In this document: positions 44,849 to 53,922 of the stretch, one piece after another
Layout: each line of letters begins with the position of its first letter
Numbering within the stretch: the first letter of the stretch is position 1
NCBI RefSeq assembly: GCF_025264625.1
Contig: NZ_CP093313.1
Span: 806,001-870,000 of the forward strand
Direction: 5' to 3'
DNA: 64,000 nucleotides
Source of the DNA: Occallatibacter riparius
GTDB lineage: Bacteria > Acidobacteriota > Terriglobia > Terriglobales > Acidobacteriaceae
The notes under the pieces: model-generated
The model's database searches: none
The model's input: the letters and a program-made list of their open reading frames with translations, nothing else
Told to the model about the DNA's origin: nothing
Position numbers and translations under genes: made by a program

Positions 44849-46453
44849 TTAAGGCGCGGTTAAGGTGAACGAAGCCACCTTCACCGCGCCTCCCAGTTCC
44901 TTCGTCGCGTAGTTGAAGATCGCGTAGCGATTGCCCATGAAGAACATCCACTCGTTGTTTAACGTAAACGGATGGCCGATGGGCTTGAAGTTCCTGCCGT
45001 CTGTGCTCCAGGAGAACGTCGCCTTGCGGCCGGGTCCGGGATGTACATCCACCGAGGCGCGCAGCCAGATGCGCCTGCCGAGGAGCGGCTCGCTCGCCAC
45101 CTCGGTTCCCTTGCTGGCGGTATTCCAGTCGCGGCCGGCGATCCTGAGGCCATCCTCCATTGCAACCTTCCAGGTGTCTCCCTCACGCTTTACGCCAACC
45201 CACGCGGACCACTGCTTGAAGATGGCTAGTCCGGCGCGGTCTCCATCCTTCATGCGCGAAACATCCATCTCGATGGTGGCGGTCGATTGCGGCCCCAGGA
45301 TGCGATGCGTAAGCGTGTTGCGGGCCATGTAAAGGTCGTCCGTGAGGGTGGCTGCCTGCAGCCTGAGTCCGTGCTCGAGCGACCACTTGGAATTGTCGGG
45401 ATTATGGTTCCACTCCCACTCCGGCCCGAGCGCCTTGCCTGCGAAGCGGTCGGTTCCAGTATGAGCTTTGAGGGGATGAGGCGGCAGAGGATACGGATAA
45501 CTCAGCCCCCACGTGTTGTCTTGCATCTCGATGTGCGGCCAGCCGTCGGCGTCCCACTTAATCGGCGCCAATGCGGGGATGCGCCCGCCGGGGTAGGAGT
45601 CGATGAATGCCATGTAATACCAATCGCCCTTCTGCGTCTGAACGATGCCGCCCTGGTGCGGCACGCCCCCGCCTTCAATCGGGCTCTTCGTATCGAGGAG
45701 CAGTTTCTGCATGGTGTAAGGGCCGAAGGGGCCGTGGGTCGACTTCAGGACGTACTCGCCGTTGGCCGGCCGCGTGGTGAAGATGTAGTAGTTGCCGTTG
45801 ACCTTGTAGAAGCGCGACCCTTCCAGCGTCTTGACCTCAGGCGGCGTCTGGAAGATCACCTGCGACTTCACTTCCCGCGTGCCGTCAGGCGAGAGCTGCG
45901 CCACATGCATGGTGGTGTTGCCGTAGGCGACGTACATCGTGTCGTCGTCATCGATGAGGAGGCCGGCGTCGTAGTAGCAGTTATCGAGGACGGCATGCCG
46001 TTTCCAAGGGCCTTCAACAGTCGGCGCCGTGTAGATATAGGTCTTCTTGAACTCGATGCAACCGCCCCAGTAGAACGTCTTGTTGCTTTTGCGATAGTTC
46101 AGGAACGAGGCCCAGGTGCCCTTGTTGTAGGCATTGCCGCCGTTCAGGTCGTAGGGGGGACCGAAGTCGAGCACAGGCACGGAGTGGCCGACGTACTCCC
46201 AGTTCACCAGGTCGTAGGAGCGCAGGATGGGCGCTCCGGGCGAGTAGTGCATGTTCGATGCCGAGTAATAAAAGGTGTCGCCCACGCGGAAGATATCGAC
46301 ATCCGCCAGGTCCTCCCACAACACCGGGTTCTGGAACGACGCTGTCTGCGCGGTTTGTGGCCCGGGCTGCGTCTGCGCGGAGCGGGCGAAGATGAGACCG
46401 GCCGCCAGCAGAAGGGCGGCGGACGAGCCAAAGCAGCGGCGTATACAGGGCAT
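44849..46453 (-). CDS. Exported glycoside hydrolase family 43 (beta-xylosidase/arabinofuranosidase-like)
   Basis: The start at ATG 46453 (MPCIRRCFGSSAAL) gives a signal peptide, with GGAGAG 6 bases upstream. The N-terminal five-bladed propeller begins NPVLWEDLADVDIFRVGD, with the catalytic base in ADVDIF. YDAGLLIDDDDTMYVAYG holds the pKa-tuning Asp, and SPIEGGGVPHQGG supplies the acid Glu. The C-terminal 200 residues form a beta-sandwich (DUF1349-like) that usually shapes the substrate pocket. GH43 enzymes release arabinose or xylose from hemicellulose. The sugar preference is not decided. It is next to a convergent sedolisin and an exported esterase. Confidence 0.9.
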   Translation of the reverse strand: MPCIRRCFGSSAALLLAAGLIFARSAQTQPGPQTAQTASFQNPVLWEDLADVDIFRVGDTFYYSASNMHYSPGAPILRSYDLVNWEYVGHSVPVLDFGPPYDLNGGNAYNKGTWASFLNYRKSNKTFYWGGCIEFKKTYIYTAPTVEGPWKRHAVLDNCYYDAGLLIDDDDTMYVAYGNTTMHVAQLSPDGTREVKSQVIFQTPPEVKTLEGSRFYKVNGNYYIFTTRPANGEYVLKSTHGPFGPYTMQKLLLDTKSPIEGGGVPHQGGIVQTQKGDWYYMAFIDSYPGGRIPALAPIKWDADGWPHIEMQDNTWGLSYPYPLPPHPLKAHTGTDRFAGKALGPEWEWNHNPDNSKWSLEHGLRLQAATLTDDLYMARNTLTHRILGPQSTATIEMDVSRMKDGDRAGLAIFKQWSAWVGVKREGDTWKVAMEDGLRIAGRDWNTASKGTEVASEPLLGRRIWLRASVDVHPGPGRKATFSWSTDGRNFKPIGHPFTLNNEWMFFMGNRYAIFNYATKELGGAVKVASFTLTAP

Positions 46454-46586
46454 GACTTCTCTCCAGGGGCCGGCGCCCTCTACGATGCACAGACTGGCGG
46501 CGGAATGGCTTTGGAGAGATTCTAACGGCACGCAGTTCAGTGCGCTCGCGGTCCTCTGGCGAACCACTTCTGAAACATGAAATCCC

Positions 46587-46630
46587 GTCCCTACCTTTCG
46601 CGCAGTCTTATAGCGCGAAAGGTAGGGGAC
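46587..46630. repeat. Near-perfect 17-bp palindrome upstream of GH43
   Basis: GTCCCTACCTTTCGCGC (46587-46603) and GCGCGAAAGGTAGGGGAC (46613-46630) pair with one extra G in the right arm and a 9-base loop. The layout resembles the CCCACCC-type palindromes at 2542 and 5181. It lies between the permease stop and the GH43 start on the minus strand and lacks a T-run. Confidence 0.7.
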
Positions 46631-46670
46631 CAGGTGGGCGTACACCTCACTGGAATCGCCCCTGTGGCTG

Positions 46671-49151
46671 CTACTCCGCCCTTAGCGCATCCACCGGATT
46701 CACGCTGGCGGCGCGCCGCGACGGTAGATAACACGCCACGCTCGCCGTAAGCAGCAGCACCACTGTAATTGCCGCATACGTGAGCGGATCGAACGGGCTT
46801 ACGTTGAACAAGATCGAAGACAGCAGGCGCATGACCCCGAAGGCCACCACCAATCCGGTCGCCGCGCCTATCAGTGTCAGCATGATTCCCTGTCGCACGA
46901 ATAGACCAACCAGACCCGAGCGCTGCGCGCCCAGCGCCATGCGGATCCCCACCTCGCGCGAGCGCTGCGCAACCGTATACGAGATCACCCCGTAGATTCC
47001 AATCACTCCCAGCAGCAGAGCCATTGTTCCCGCTGCCGACAGCAGAACCAGTGTGAATGACGTCCGTGCCATCGACTTCCGGTACATCTCATCCATGGTC
47101 ATGGGATTGGCCAGCGGGTTGTTGGCGTTGACCTGCCAGACTGCCTGCTCGATTTCATGCAGGAATGCCTGCGATCCCGCTTGCGGCGAGCGGATAGTAA
47201 AGGAGACGCCTCGCTGCACGTCGAGCTTCTGGCCTTCGAAGTTCGCACGGAGGATCGGCCAGTAGACGGTGGTGGGGGCGGGTTTGTCCACGCCGTCGTA
47301 ATGCACGTCTTCCGCTACGCCGACGACTTCGCGCCAATCATCAGTGCTGGCAACTCGGATCTTCTTGCCGAGAGCGGCCTGGGCAGAACCCCACCATTCG
47401 CGAGCCATGTTCTCAGAGATCATGGCGACGGGGAGCTTGTTATAGGTGTCGTCCCAGGTCATCTCGCGGCCGGCCACGATGCGCGTGCCCATGGTGGCAA
47501 GGTATCCGGGGCCGATCATGTTGAAGCGACGAATGGGCGGGATTTTGCCCTGACTCATCTCGTGGTCCTGGGCGTAGAGGACGTCGTTATTGCTCGAGCC
47601 GGAGAGCGGGACGGTGCTGGAGATGCTGACGCCGGTGACGCCGGGCAGGGCGGAGAGCCGGTTGGAAATCTCCTGGAATTGGCGCATGACCCGTTCTGCC
47701 TGCGCATCGGGAATCTGGCTGTCCGGGACATAGAAGCGGAAAGTCTCAAGGCTCTGGTGCGCATTGAAACCGGGGTCGACGCGAGTCAGGGCGAGGAATG
47801 TGCGGATCATGAGGCCCGAGCAGAGCAGCAGCACCAGCGCCATGGCCACCTGAACGACGACGAGGGTCTTGCGAGCGCGGAGGCGATCGCGGCCCTGGCT
47901 GAGAGCGCGGCCGCCTTCGCGCAGCCCGGTGGTAGCGCGGAGTCCGGCGAACTTGGCGATGGGCAGGATGGCGATAAAGAAGCTGGTGAGCAGCGCCAGG
48001 CCTGCGGTAAACAGCAGAGCGTAGAGGTCGACATGGATCTCATGCAGACGCGGTAGGCCTTGCGGCGCTGCCCAGATAAGCGCTCGCAAGCCGGCGTAAG
48101 CAAGGCCGAGGCCGATGAGGCTTCCCAGGAGACCGAGGACGAGGCTCTCTGCAACAAGTTCGCCGGCCGTTCGGCCCCAGCTTGCGCCCAGGGCAGAGCG
48201 GATGGCGAGTTCCTGACGGCGCCCTTCCACCCGCACCAGCAGAAGGTTCGCAACATTGGCGCAAGCCACCAGCAGGACCAGCGCCAGCGCACCCATCACT
48301 ACCCAGAGAACATTGCCGATGTCGCCGATGACGTCCTTCTTCAGCGCATGCACGCTCGAAGAGAGGCGGACCGATTCGAATAACGCCTCGGAGAATCCCT
48401 CCGGGGGAGGAAAACTGTGGAAGGCGATGGGAATCAGGCGATCAAGATCGGCGCTGGCCTGTTCCATTGTGACGCCGGGCTTGAGCCGCGCCAGCGCCTC
48501 ATAACTGTAGTTGCCCAGATGCGTCTTGCTGCGGTCCCACGCCATGGGAACGACGAGGTCCACCTTGTCGTAATCGAGGAACTGAAAGCCGCGTGGGAGC
48601 ACTCCGATAATCTGGCGTGCATTGCCGTCCATCGTAATGCTCTGCCCGATCACCGAGGTGGCGCCGCCGAACTTTTTCTGCCAGTAGCCATAGGAGAGCA
48701 ACACGGTTTTGGGCGCGGACGCCGTGTCGTCCTCGCGGGTGAACAGACGGCCGAGGGCGGGCTTAACTCCGAGAAGCGGAAGTGTGCCATCGGTGACATC
48801 GAGACCCGGCACATGCTCCGGGTCGCCGGAGCCCGAGACGTTGAAAGCATCGCCGTTGTAGACGCCGATGTCTTCCAGCGTCTTGTTCTGCTCGCGGTTG
48901 ATGAAGTAGTGCGAGGGGGCGATGTTCAGGTCACCCTGAAAATTGATCCCGGGAGCCCGGTACCACACTCCAATCAATCGGCCGGGGTCGGGATACGGCA
49001 ACGCCTTCAGCAGCACGTTCTCCACCACAGTGAAGATCACGGTATTGGCGCCGACTCCGACGGCTAAAGTCAGCAGCGTGATCGCGGTAAACATGGGCGC
49101 GCGTCCCAGCCGCCGGACAACCTGCCTCAATTGAACAAACCACCTAGCCAT
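46671..49151 (-). CDS. MacB/FtsX-type permease, acidobacterial duplicated orphan permease
   Basis: The 826-residue protein is a duplicated ABC permease lacking its own ATPase. The N-terminus (RLGRAPMFTAITLLTLAVGVGANTVIFTVVENVLLKALPYPDPGRL) is the signature of the acidobacterial orphan permease family. A periplasmic MacB-like domain (IGVLPRGFQFLDYDKVDLVVPM) follows, then membrane helices with GALALVLLVACANVANLLLVR, a second periplasmic unit, and a second FtsX domain (SREVGIRMALGAQRSGLVGL). The number of helices is about eight. Partners and substrate are unknown. GGAGG lies 8 bases before the ATG. No ATPase gene is adjacent. Confidence 0.9.
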   Translation of the reverse strand: MARWFVQLRQVVRRLGRAPMFTAITLLTLAVGVGANTVIFTVVENVLLKALPYPDPGRLIGVWYRAPGINFQGDLNIAPSHYFINREQNKTLEDIGVYNGDAFNVSGSGDPEHVPGLDVTDGTLPLLGVKPALGRLFTREDDTASAPKTVLLSYGYWQKKFGGATSVIGQSITMDGNARQIIGVLPRGFQFLDYDKVDLVVPMAWDRSKTHLGNYSYEALARLKPGVTMEQASADLDRLIPIAFHSFPPPEGFSEALFESVRLSSSVHALKKDVIGDIGNVLWVVMGALALVLLVACANVANLLLVRVEGRRQELAIRSALGASWGRTAGELVAESLVLGLLGSLIGLGLAYAGLRALIWAAPQGLPRLHEIHVDLYALLFTAGLALLTSFFIAILPIAKFAGLRATTGLREGGRALSQGRDRLRARKTLVVVQVAMALVLLLCSGLMIRTFLALTRVDPGFNAHQSLETFRFYVPDSQIPDAQAERVMRQFQEISNRLSALPGVTGVSISSTVPLSGSSNNDVLYAQDHEMSQGKIPPIRRFNMIGPGYLATMGTRIVAGREMTWDDTYNKLPVAMISENMAREWWGSAQAALGKKIRVASTDDWREVVGVAEDVHYDGVDKPAPTTVYWPILRANFEGQKLDVQRGVSFTIRSPQAGSQAFLHEIEQAVWQVNANNPLANPMTMDEMYRKSMARTSFTLVLLSAAGTMALLLGVIGIYGVISYTVAQRSREVGIRMALGAQRSGLVGLFVRQGIMLTLIGAATGLVVAFGVMRLLSSILFNVSPFDPLTYAAITVVLLLTASVACYLPSRRAASVNPVDALRAE

Positions 49152-49381
49152 CGAATAGACCTCCGCCGCGAGAATGCCGTATACGAAAGGCTTGCAATTG
49201 CCATTCCATCCTTACGGAGCCGAAACAGTCCGCAAGTTACTTGTTTTCAGCTCCGGCCGCCCGCGACCGAAAGCCCGCCGCGGTCCAAACCCGAACCGGG
49301 TGTGCGATTCCGAACAGCTTCCCGGGCATCATCGGCGCCCAGCCCGCCTCGACCGTAGACAATGAAATACGACGAGACCCT

Positions 49382-50017
49382 ATGCACCTGAATCCTCACG
49401 ACGTCCTCATCGTCATCGACGTGCAGAACGACTTCTGCGCGAGCGGCGCTTTGGCTGTGCCGGATGGCGATGCCATCATTCCGCTCATCCACGAGCTCGC
49501 GCCCTTGTTTGCGCACGTCATCCTCACCCAAGACTGGCACAGCCCGCAGCATTTGTCGTTTGCGAGCGCGCATCCCGGCAAGCGGCCGTTCGAGAACATC
49601 GAGGTGAGCTACGGTGAGCAGACCCTGTGGCCCGAGCACTGCGTGCAGCGGACTCTGGGTGCAGAGTTTCATCCTGATCTGCACCTGCCGCAGGCCGAGC
49701 TGATCCTACGCAAGGGTTTCAATCCGCAGATCGATTCCTACTCGGCGTTCTACGAGAATGACCGCACCACGGCTACCGGACTCGGTGGCTATCTGCGAGA
49801 ACGCGGCCTAAAGCGCGTGTTTCTCGTTGGCCTGGCCTACGACTACTGTGTCGGCTACTCGGCTCTGGACGCACGCGGCCAAGGCTTTGAGGCTATCGCC
49901 GTCCGCGACGCCTGCCGCTCCATTGGCCTCGGAGATTCTGTAGCGCAGATGGAGGCCGAATTTGCCGCGGCTGGCGTGAAGGTGATTGACTCGCGGGAGC
50001 TACTCAATGGCCGCTGA
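49382..50017 (+). CDS. pncA: Nicotinamidase
   Basis: PncA converts nicotinamide to nicotinic acid in NAD salvage. The catalytic triad is visible: Asp in VIDVQNDF, Lys in LRKGF, and the nucleophile Cys in LAYDYCVGYSA. The metal ligands lie in TQDWHSPQHLSF and SAHPG. The 211-residue length is normal. The open frame runs 47 codons further upstream, but ATG 49382 (MHLNPHDVLIV) matches the family N-terminus. The ribosome site is weak. The next gene is a small membrane protein 32 bases downstream. Confidence 0.94.
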   Translation: MHLNPHDVLIVIDVQNDFCASGALAVPDGDAIIPLIHELAPLFAHVILTQDWHSPQHLSFASAHPGKRPFENIEVSYGEQTLWPEHCVQRTLGAEFHPDLHLPQAELILRKGFNPQIDSYSAFYENDRTTATGLGGYLRERGLKRVFLVGLAYDYCVGYSALDARGQGFEAIAVRDACRSIGLGDSVAQMEAEFAAAGVKVIDSRELLNGR

Positions 50018-50049
50018 CCTTACAATGGGATCTGGTCTTTCCGCATCCA

Positions 50050-50313
50050 ATGTCCCGCAACTTCTACATTCTCGGCGCTACGCTGGGGTTCTTCGCGCTG
50101 CTCTCGGCGGGGATGTCGTTTGTGCCGGCCAGCTTTCAGCCGGGGCTGCCCGCCAACGGCTCCATGTGGCGCACCATCGCCCTGTTCCTGATGCTTGCCG
50201 GGCTGGCGTGCGCGTTTATTGGCGTCATGACAAACCTGTTCGAGCAGGTGGATCGCCGTAGCGAAGCATCTCGCCTCGCGGCCCGGCGCAAGCGCCGCAA
50301 ATCCGGGGAATAG
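50050..50313 (+). CDS. Small two-helix membrane protein, unknown
   Basis: This 87-residue product has two hydrophobic stretches (NFYILGATLGFFALLSAGMSFV and IALFLMLAGLACAFIGVMTNLF) and a basic C-terminus (ASRLAARRKRRKSG) that should remain in the cytoplasm. It resembles no family I know. It lies 32 bases after pncA and 80 before queD on the same strand. The three may be one transcript. Confidence 0.68.
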   Translation: MSRNFYILGATLGFFALLSAGMSFVPASFQPGLPANGSMWRTIALFLMLAGLACAFIGVMTNLFEQVDRRSEASRLAARRKRRKSGE

Positions 50314-50393
50314 CCGACGGTCCGGCACCGCCGCCGCGCAACGACTAAAATCAATAGCAGAGGGATACTTTCCCGCAGGCGATTCAAAAGCTC

Positions 50394-50771
50394 ATGTACG
50401 AAGTCAATGTGGAGGCCGGTTTTTCCTCCGGACACTACCTCCGCAACTATCACGGCCGATGCGAGAACCCGCACGGGCATAACTACAAAGTGCGAGTCAC
50501 GCTGATGGGCCGCGAGCTGGACGGAACAGGCCTGCTGCTCGATTTCAAGATGCTCAAAGAGGTGCTGCGACCGGTCGTCGATCGCATCGACCACCAGATG
50601 CTCAATGACCTGGAGCCGTTCACCACGCTTAATCCCTCAGCCGAAAACATCGCCCGCTACTTCTTCGACCAGACTAACGAGCAGCTTGCCGAGATGACCG
50701 GCGGCCGCGTGCGCGTGAAGGACTGCACCATCTGGGAGACGGATACTACTTCCGCGACTTACTACGAGTAG
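50394..50771 (+). CDS. queD: 6-carboxy-tetrahydropterin synthase (QueD)
   Basis: QueD acts in the queuosine/7-deazaguanine pathway, making 6-carboxytetrahydropterin from dihydroneopterin triphosphate. The zinc ligands His 14, 27 and 29 are in FSSGHYLRNYHGRCENPHGH, with catalytic Cys 23, and the distal His-Asp pair is in RIDHQMLNDLEPFTTLNPSAEN. The length of 125 residues is standard. A related 6-pyruvoyl-tetrahydropterin synthase is possible; the Cys in RCENPHGH favours QueD. The rest of the queuosine pathway is not in the window. Confidence 0.93.
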   Translation: MYEVNVEAGFSSGHYLRNYHGRCENPHGHNYKVRVTLMGRELDGTGLLLDFKMLKEVLRPVVDRIDHQMLNDLEPFTTLNPSAENIARYFFDQTNEQLAEMTGGRVRVKDCTIWETDTTSATYYE

Positions 50772-50811
50772 GCACCTGCGGTGCAGCCAACTGCGGCTAC
50801 GCCGCGCCAGC

Positions 50812-51480
50812 TTAATCCATCTGGCTCGACTTCGACTGCAAATACTTGTCGAACGGAATCTCGAAGTAGAAGAGGTCTTTCCCCTCTGCATCGCGCAGGG
50901 CGTGCAGGTGCAGCTTGGCTCCCTTCAGCGGGTGATCGAGTTGCGATACGTCGTAGAACAGGAAGCCAGCGCGGGTGGTATGCGGCTCCACAACCAGCGC
51001 TGCGTACTCGAAGGTGTTGAAGTCGGTCTCGAGGTCTTTGCTGCTGAACTTCGGCTTGGTTTTGATGGGGGGTAGAGGCGCAGGAAGCGGGATGTGGCCG
51101 CTCTTGCGCTCCCTCATGGTGATCAGGCGTTCGATGTCCTCTGGTTCTGCGGCCTGGATGCGATCGCCCGCTGCCGTTTGGAAGAGGATGCGCGCATCGC
51201 GCAGCGAGATGGGCTTGTCGCTGTTGTTGGTCACCACCAGGCGAATGGGCATCACTCCATGGGAGAGGTAGTCGATGCGAAAGATCGATTCTTTTTGTCG
51301 CGTGTCATAGGGCTCGGCCGCGATGGCGATCTGTTCCTTGTCGTGCACCTCGACTGCGGCGAAGCTGGTCGCCGGCTGGACGGGGGGCGGCGTGTGGTCG
51401 CTTGCAAAGACCGGAGCGCCAAGGCCAAGGATCAAAAGGGAGATGGGTCGGAAGAGCCTCACAGGCTTCGACTGTATCAT
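50812..51480 (-). CDS. Exported protein of unknown function
   Basis: I set the start at ATG 51480 (MIQSKPVRLFRPISLL), which gives a signal peptide of about 27 residues ending VFAS; no Shine-Dalgarno is seen. The mature part is beta-rich: IDYLSHGVMPIRLVVTNNSDKPISL resembles an Ig-like strand pair, and NTFEYAALVVEPHTTRAGFLFYDV follows. This may be an immunoglobulin-like periplasmic protein. I do not know the family. It is convergent with queD and divergent from waaA. Confidence 0.72.
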   Translation of the reverse strand: MIQSKPVRLFRPISLLILGLGAPVFASDHTPPPVQPATSFAAVEVHDKEQIAIAAEPYDTRQKESIFRIDYLSHGVMPIRLVVTNNSDKPISLRDARILFQTAAGDRIQAAEPEDIERLITMRERKSGHIPLPAPLPPIKTKPKFSSKDLETDFNTFEYAALVVEPHTTRAGFLFYDVSQLDHPLKGAKLHLHALRDAEGKDLFYFEIPFDKYLQSKSSQMD

Positions 51481-51626
51481 CGAAGGGTTAGACCGCAGGA
51501 AGGCTGAGATGGTTTTCGAATCACCTGCGGATTTCAGCGGAAGATTAGCGCGCGGGTAAGGCTGAGCTGTAAGCCCAAGCGAATCTGAAGCTGTCAAAGC
51601 TCGGGGGCAGACGCAATTCGTCGCGC

Positions 51627-52919
51627 ATGATTCTGTTCGTCTACAACGTGGCGCTCGTCGTTGGACTGGTGGTCAGCGCTCCGTGGTGGCTGTGGCGGAT
51701 GGCGACCACCCACAAGTACCGCGAAGGCCTGGCCGAGCGCCTCGGCAGAGTGCCCGAGCGGCTCTTGAGCGATCCCGATACCAGGCCGGTGATCTGGATC
51801 CACGCTGTTTCGGTGGGCGAAGTGCTGGCCGTCTCGCGCCTCATCGGCGAGTTGGATCACGCGCTGCCAGAGCATCGCATTCTGCTATCAACCACTACGC
51901 GCACCGGACAGGAGCTGGCCCGCCAGCGGATCGGCGCTCACCGCGTATTCTATGCACCACTCGATCTGCCGTGGGCCACGCGCGCCTACCTGAACGCACT
52001 GGGGCCGGAGCTGCTCGTCCTCGCCGAGACGGAATTCTGGCCGAATCTGCTGGCTGGGTGTTTTCGGCGTCGGATCCCGGTGGCAGTCGTCAATGCGCGA
52101 ATTTCCGACCGCTCCTGGCCGCGCTACCGGGCGCTCCGCGCATTGTGGAGGCCGCTTCTCTCGCGACTGAGTGCAGTACTGGCCCAGAGCGAGCTCGATG
52201 CAGAGCGGCTCCGCGCGCTCGGATGCCTGCCGGATCGCGTCAGCGTGGCCGGCAATCTCAAGTTTGATATCCGCGCCGCGCAGGAGGCCGACGCGACGCG
52301 GTTGCTCCGGCGATTGGCACCCGACGCCGTCTTCGTGGTGGCAGGCAGCACGCTTGAAGGCGAGGAATCAGCGGTCATCGCCGCGCACCGGTCGGTGCTG
52401 CCGCAGTATCCGTCCTTGATCACCGTGCTCGCGCCGCGCCATCCGGAGCGCTTCGATTATGTCGCGGCCGTGCTGGCCGCTTCGGGCGTGCCGTCGGTCC
52501 GGCGATCATCGTGGCTCGGCAACGAAGCGCCGAGCCTGCTCAGTCGGGGCCAGATCGTCCTGCTCGACAGCATCGGAGAGCTCGCATCTGTGTATTCGCT
52601 GGCCAGCGTGGCCTTCGTGGGCGGCAGCCTTGTGCCCGCCGGCGGGCATAATCCGCTGGAACCGGCGCAGTTCGGCGTGCCCATCGTGATGGGGCCGCAC
52701 TACGCCAACTTCCGCTCCATCACTGAAGATTTGCGCGCGCACGACGCACTGCGGATCGCGCACAAAGAAAATCTGTGGCCGACATTCGACGAACTGCTGG
52801 GCGACCGCGAGCTGGCACAGGCCATCGGCCAGCGAGCGCGCGAGGTGTTCGAGCAGCAGGCGGGCGCAACCGCACGATGCGTGGATGCGATTCGCGCGAT
52901 TGTGGAGCGCCACGCATGA
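51627..52919 (+). CDS. waaA: 3-deoxy-D-manno-octulosonate (Kdo) transferase
   Basis: WaaA/KdtA attaches Kdo to lipid A precursor in LPS assembly at the inner membrane. The 430-residue protein starts with a membrane helix (YNVALVVGLVVSAPWWLW). GT30 marks are seen in PVIWIHAVSVGEVLAVSRLIGEL, LLSTTTRTGQELARQRIGAHRVFYAPLDLPW, ETEFWPNLL and SLVPAGGHNPLEPAQFGVPIVMGPHYANF. Together these define the family well. Its stop overlaps the lpxK start by ATGA, a common lipid A gene pair. Confidence 0.96.
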   Translation: MILFVYNVALVVGLVVSAPWWLWRMATTHKYREGLAERLGRVPERLLSDPDTRPVIWIHAVSVGEVLAVSRLIGELDHALPEHRILLSTTTRTGQELARQRIGAHRVFYAPLDLPWATRAYLNALGPELLVLAETEFWPNLLAGCFRRRIPVAVVNARISDRSWPRYRALRALWRPLLSRLSAVLAQSELDAERLRALGCLPDRVSVAGNLKFDIRAAQEADATRLLRRLAPDAVFVVAGSTLEGEESAVIAAHRSVLPQYPSLITVLAPRHPERFDYVAAVLAASGVPSVRRSSWLGNEAPSLLSRGQIVLLDSIGELASVYSLASVAFVGGSLVPAGGHNPLEPAQFGVPIVMGPHYANFRSITEDLRAHDALRIAHKENLWPTFDELLGDRELAQAIGQRAREVFEQQAGATARCVDAIRAIVERHA

Positions 52920-53893
52920 GGCTTCGGCCGCTGCTGGCGCCACTCACGCCTCTCTATCGGCTGGGTTTGGCACTACGCGAGCGCCGGCTGGCGAGCGGCA
53001 AGGAGCCGATCCGGAAGCTGAAGTTCCCCGTGATCAGCATCGGCAATCTCGCTATCGGAGGCGCTGGCAAGACTCCCATGGCCATCGCACTTGCGAAGGC
53101 GCTCACCGCGCGCGACTTCCACGTCGATGTGCTGTCACGCGGCTACGGCCGAAGCAGCAAGGCTGCGGCGCGGGTTCGTCCAGAAGGAACTGAGGACGAA
53201 TTCGGGGACGAGCCGCTGTTGATCGCGAGCCAGGCCGGTGTACCGGTCTATGTTGCAGCGCAGCGCTATGATGCAGGGATCTTAGCTGAATCGAATATCG
53301 CCGTCGGCTCGCGCGCCCTTCACATTCTCGACGATGGCTTTCAGCACCGCCAGCTTCATCGTGATATCGACATTCTGCTGCTGAGCGGCCGCGATCTGGA
53401 GGACCATCTCCTGCCGGCGGGCAATCTACGTGAAGCATTGCATGCAGCGGATCGGGCGCATGTGATCGCCATTCGTGCTGTAGAGCCGGAGACGGAATCC
53501 AAAATCCGCGCGCGTGGATGGAGCGGCCCGATATGGCGCCTGCATCGACAAATGGACATCCCGCCAGCCGATGCGCCCGTGTTGGCTTTCTGCGGCATCG
53601 CGCGCCCCGAGCAGTTCTTTGACGGACTGCGCGAAGCGGGAATGGACGTCGCCGCAACGAAGACATTCCGAGACCATTACAGCTACACGCAAGAGGTCCT
53701 CGACTGGCTGGCGGATCGGGCAGGCCGCACCGGAGCGAGCGCCCTAATCACCACCGAAAAGGATGTGGTACGCCTTAGAGGACTTAAGCCTGCGCTGCCC
53801 GTCCTCACTGCCGGCCTTCGCACTGAGATTCAGGACGAGTCCGCTGCGATCGAATGGCTGCTCTCACATGTCAAAGCCGCCGCAGAATCCTGA
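52916..53893 (+). CDS. lpxK: Tetraacyldisaccharide 4'-kinase
   Basis: LpxK phosphorylates the tetraacyldisaccharide 1-phosphate in lipid A synthesis. The P-loop-like NLAIGGAGKTPMAIALAKAL (residues 42-61), DVLSRGYGRSSK, and the DDGFQH element (ILDDGFQHRQLHRDIDILLL) are all typical. The C-terminal ITTEKDVVRL is also conserved. Length is 325 residues. The start lies in a 4-base overlap (ATGA) with waaA; the longer open frame before it is antisense-like. An N-terminal amphipathic segment (LRPLLAPLTPLYRLGLALR) would place it on the inner membrane. Confidence 0.95.
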   Translation: MRLRPLLAPLTPLYRLGLALRERRLASGKEPIRKLKFPVISIGNLAIGGAGKTPMAIALAKALTARDFHVDVLSRGYGRSSKAAARVRPEGTEDEFGDEPLLIASQAGVPVYVAAQRYDAGILAESNIAVGSRALHILDDGFQHRQLHRDIDILLLSGRDLEDHLLPAGNLREALHAADRAHVIAIRAVEPETESKIRARGWSGPIWRLHRQMDIPPADAPVLAFCGIARPEQFFDGLREAGMDVAATKTFRDHYSYTQEVLDWLADRAGRTGASALITTEKDVVRLRGLKPALPVLTAGLRTEIQDESAAIEWLLSHVKAAAES

Positions 53894-53922
53894 CTCGGCG
53901 CCGCCCGACCTGACGGGAGCGG

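Noticed and set aside
45287..46525. 412-codon plus-strand frame inside the GH43 gene
   Set aside because: Antisense shadow with Arg/Val-rich translation and no family resemblance.
50314..50393. PreQ1 riboswitch upstream of queD
   Set aside because: The 80-base leader lacks the C-rich loop and the A-rich tail pairing needed for a PreQ1 aptamer.
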